DNA from: Hyphomicrobiales bacterium
GTDB taxonomy: Bacteria > Pseudomonadota > Alphaproteobacteria > Rhizobiales > Xanthobacteraceae
Direction of reading: 5' to 3'
DNA: 64,000 bases
Assembly: GCA_021732215.1 (NCBI GenBank)
Contig: JAKFVL010000019.1
Coordinates: 62,001 to 126,000, forward strand
Below the pieces are notes generated by a model, which was given only the letters and a program-made list of their open reading frames with translations, ran no database searches and was not told where the DNA came from. Made by a program: the position numbers and the translations under genes. Positions 62,062 through 64,000 of this stretch are shown here, in pieces; the first letter of the stretch is position 1; each line of letters begins with the position of its first letter.

Positions 62062-63378
62062 ATGAAAGCGCTTGCCGAGCAGATTAGCGACGTCGACGGC
62101 GTCAATATTTACGGCCGGGTGGTCGGCGTGCGCGGCCTGATGGTCGAGATCGCGGGGCCGGTTCACGCCATGTCGGTCGGCGCGCGGATTGTGGTGGAAA
62201 CCGGCGGCAACCGCTTCATCCCCTGCGAGGTGATCGGCTTCACCGGCAACAACGCGGTGGTGATGCCGTTCGCCGGCCTCGAGGGTGTGCGGCGCGGCTG
62301 CCGGGCCGTCATCGCCAATGCCGCCTCGCAGGTGCGGCCATCTCCGTCCTGGCTCGGCCGGGTCATCAACGCCATGGGCGACCCGATCGACGGCAAGGGG
62401 CCGCTGACGCAGGGGCCGTCTCCGATGCCGTTCCGCGCAGCGCCGCCGCCGGCTCACTCACGTAAAAGAGTGGGCGCGCCGCTCGATCTCGGCGTGCGGG
62501 CGCTGAATACGTTTCTCACCTGCTGCCGCGGCCAGCGCATGGGCATCTTCGCAGGCTCCGGCGTTGGCAAATCGGTGCTGCTGTCGATGCTGGCGCGCAA
62601 CGTCGATGCGGATGTCTCTGTGATAGGGCTCGTCGGCGAACGCGGACGTGAAGTTCAGGAATTCCTGCAGGACGACCTTGGAGACGAGGGTCTGGCGCGT
62701 TCGGTGGTCGTGGTGGCGACATCCGACGAACCCGCTTTGATGCGGCGGCAAGCGGCTTATTTGACGTTGGCCATCGCCGAATATTTCCGCGACGAAGAGA
62801 AAGACGTCCTCGTTTTGATGGATTCGGTGACCCGCTTTGCGATGGCGCAGCGCGAGATCGGCCTGTCCGCCGGCGAGCCGCCGACCGCGAAGGGCTACAC
62901 GCCGACCGTCTTCACCGAGTTGCCGAAGCTGCTCGAACGCGCCGGTCCGGGCCTCGGACTGGGCACCGTCACTGGCATCTTCACGGTGCTGGTCGATGGT
63001 GATGATCACAACGAACCGATCGCCGACGCGGTGCGCGGCATTCTCGACGGGCACATTGTGATGGAGCGCTCGATCGCCGAGCGCGGGCGCTATCCGGCGA
63101 TCAATGTGCTGAAGTCGGTCTCGCGAACCATGCCGCGCTCGGCCGCCCCGGCTTTCCTGCCCGTCATCACCCAGGCCCGCAAGACGATGGCGACCTATGC
63201 CGATATGGAGGAGCTGATCCGGCTCGGCGCCTACCGTCAGGGCTCCAGCGAAGAGGTCGACGAGGCGATCCGGCTCCATGGCCCGCTTGAGGATTTCCTG
63301 CGTCAGGCCAAGGACGAAGCCACCGGATTGAGCGACGGATACCGGCAACTCCAGCAAATCCTGATGGAGCCAATTTGA
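62062..63378 (+). CDS. fliI: Flagellar export ATPase FliI
   Basis: 438 aa. Walker A GSGVGKS at residues 165-171, Walker B ([17 protein letters not shown]), and the catalytic [10 protein letters not shown]. It forms the export-energising hexamer with FliH and FliJ at the basal body. The last five residues (LMEPI) and the stop codon lie in hairpin A copy 3. fliJ follows on the same strand. Confidence 0.96.
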   Translation: MKALAEQISDVDGVNIYGRVVGVRGLMVEIAGPVHAMSVGARIVVETGGNRFIPCEVIGFTGNNAVVMPFAGLEGVRRGCRAVIANAASQVRPSPSWLGRVINAMGDPIDGKGPLTQGPSPMPFRAAPPPAHSRKRVGAPLDLGVRALNTFLTCCRGQRMGIFAGSGVGKSVLLSMLARNVDADVSVIGLVGERGREVQEFLQDDLGDEGLARSVVVVATSDEPALMRRQAAYLTLAIAEYFRDEEKDVLVLMDSVTRFAMAQREIGLSAGEPPTAKGYTPTVFTELPKLLERAGPGLGLGTVTGIFTVLVDGDDHNEPIADAVRGILDGHIVMERSIAERGRYPAINVLKSVSRTMPRSAAPAFLPVITQARKTMATYADMEELIRLGAYRQGSSEEVDEAIRLHGPLEDFLRQAKDEATGLSDGYRQLQQILMEPI

Positions 63379-63438
63379 CATTCGCGCAGCATTGCCCGCG
63401 ATTTCGGTTCGCGAATGTCAAATTAAAAGCTCCATCAG
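63361..63438. repeat. Hairpin element A, copy 3 (overlaps fliI stop)
   Basis: Arms 63361-63386 and 63410-63438. Core AATTTGACATTCGC / GCGAATGTCAAATT: a G-C pair of copies 1 and 2 is here A-T in both arms. Outer CTGATGGAG / CTCCATCAG. A net 3-nt bulge (AAAAG region) is in the right arm. The left arm is fliI coding sequence including its TGA stop. Confidence 0.93.
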
Positions 63439-63451
63439 CACCTTAAGATGA

Positions 63452-63528
63452 CTGGTAGTCCTTTGATTCTAACATTCGCTTAGGGACTTCGCTGCAAAGA
63501 GAACGCGAATGTTAGAATCGACTACCAG
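63452..63528. repeat. Hairpin element B, copy 3
   Basis: Arms 63452-63479 and 63505-63528. Core GATTCTAACATTCGC / GCGAATGTTAGAATC, outer CTGGTAGTC / GACTACCAG, CTTT bulge in the left arm. The sequence GTGGTCC/GGACCAC of copies 1 and 2 is GTAGTC/GACTAC here, changed in both arms. Confidence 0.93.
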
Positions 63529-63660
63529 CTAACTTGGAAACGGAACGCTAACTTTGTCAGGCCATCATCCGCACTCTGTAACAGTGAGTAGCCGGTGGGA
63601 CCCTTGTTGGGGCCGGCAGTGTCCCGCGTGCGTTTTGGGACTTCTGGGGAGTATGAGTCG

Positions 63661-64000
63661 ATGAAGTCACGTGAAACCCTCATCCGCCTGAAGAAATTTC
63701 AGGTCGACGAGAAGCGCCGGCGGGTCGCCCAGATCGAGGGTATGATCGCCGATTTCCAGCGCATGTCGGCCGATCTGGATCGGGAAATCCAGACCGAGCA
63801 GGACCGCGCGGGTATTCAGGACCCTTCGCACTTCGCCTATCCGACTTACGCCAAGGCTGCGATCCAGCGCCGCGAAAATCTGGTTCGTTCGGCGGATGAG
63901 CTGCGCGGCCAGCTCGACGATGCCAAGGCCGCGCTCGGCGATGCGTTCGAGGAGCTCAAGAAGGTCGAGTTGCTGGATGAGCGCGATCAGGCCCGCGAGC
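63661..64000 (+). CDS. fliJ: Flagellar export chaperone FliJ (3' end outside window)
   Basis: First 113 residues of an entirely helical, coiled-coil protein (MKSRETLIRLKKFQVDEKRRRVAQIEGM), as expected of FliJ, the FliI stalk-like partner. It starts at ATG 63661 after GGGGAG. It is separated from fliI by 282 bp occupied largely by the A3/B3 hairpin element, unusual for two genes normally packed together. Confidence 0.88.
   Translation, partial: MKSRETLIRLKKFQVDEKRRRVAQIEGMIADFQRMSADLDREIQTEQDRAGIQDPSHFAYPTYAKAAIQRRENLVRSADELRGQLDDAKAALGDAFEELKKVELLDERDQARE

Noticed and set aside
1-64000. CRISPR array, prophage or complete IS element
   Set aside because: No regularly spaced direct repeats with spacers, no cas genes, no phage structural genes and no transposase frame were seen.

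Overview
The window is chromosomal DNA of a GC-rich alphaproteobacterium, most likely of the Bradyrhizobium / Rhodopseudomonas / Afipia group (Nitrobacteraceae). The basis is gene content: ctrA, chpT, fliI-fliJ, a compact cheA-cheW-cheY-cheB-cheR cluster, an EipA/DUF1134-type protein, a Liv-type ABC cluster beside an acyl-CoA ligase, CYP153-type P450s, and dispersed palindromic intergenic repeats of the kind common in this group. No genus can be proven from the sequence alone. Both ends cut a gene: an acyl-CoA synthetase on the left and fliJ on the right.

Layout. 1-5.7 kb: acyl-CoA ligase (partial) and a complete branched-chain-amino-acid-type ABC transporter (LivF, LivG, LivM, LivH, LivK), all on the minus strand. 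6-16 kb: housekeeping and stress genes, including HtpX protease, a cyclic-nucleotide-binding protein overlapping a metallophosphoesterase, an MDR-type oxidoreductase, CspA, a YcjX/YcjF pair, a hemolysin-III-like membrane protein and an SDR. 16.1-24.4 kb: a minus-strand catabolic block with a benzoylformate-decarboxylase-like enzyme, a hydratase, a family III CoA-transferase, an acyl-CoA dehydrogenase and two tandem CYP153-type P450s. This suggests hydroxylation of a hydrophobic chain followed by CoA activation and oxidation. 24.5-33.6 kb: a soluble double-PAS chemoreceptor, isovaleryl-CoA dehydrogenase, a DUF898 + M48 protease pair, an L,D-transpeptidase and a second TPP enzyme. 33.7-38.2 kb: a TadG-like protein, then a roughly 3-kb low-GC segment beside a tRNA-Val gene. 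38.3-42 kb: a coiled-coil membrane protein, an EipA-like protein, a YHS protein and CysQ. 42.2-48.8 kb: chpT and the chemotaxis cluster. 48.9-59.3 kb: a cytochrome P460-cupredoxin fusion, a divergent AroQ, MFS, and two two-component systems. 59.5-64 kb: flagellin, ctrA, fliI and fliJ. ChpT passes phosphate to CtrA, so a cell-cycle/motility circuit spans the right third.

Most notable beyond ordinary genes: (1) a composite element of two long, always adjacent hairpins sharing an ACATTCGC/GCGAATGT core. It occurs three times (30477-30644, 39604-39768, 63361-63528), with compensatory base changes in the stems and asymmetric bulges that follow the element's orientation. (2) A 3-kb island candidate next to tRNA-Val, bounded by a 14-bp direct repeat of the tRNA 3' end. 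It holds a phosphorylase pseudogene and an LPG-flippase-like/O-antigen-ligase-like fusion. (3) Three copies of a 9-mer spaced exactly 22 bp upstream of the flagellin gene. (4) A P460-type heme domain fused to a type-1 copper domain. (5) A type II dehydroquinase paralogue with substituted substrate-binding residues.
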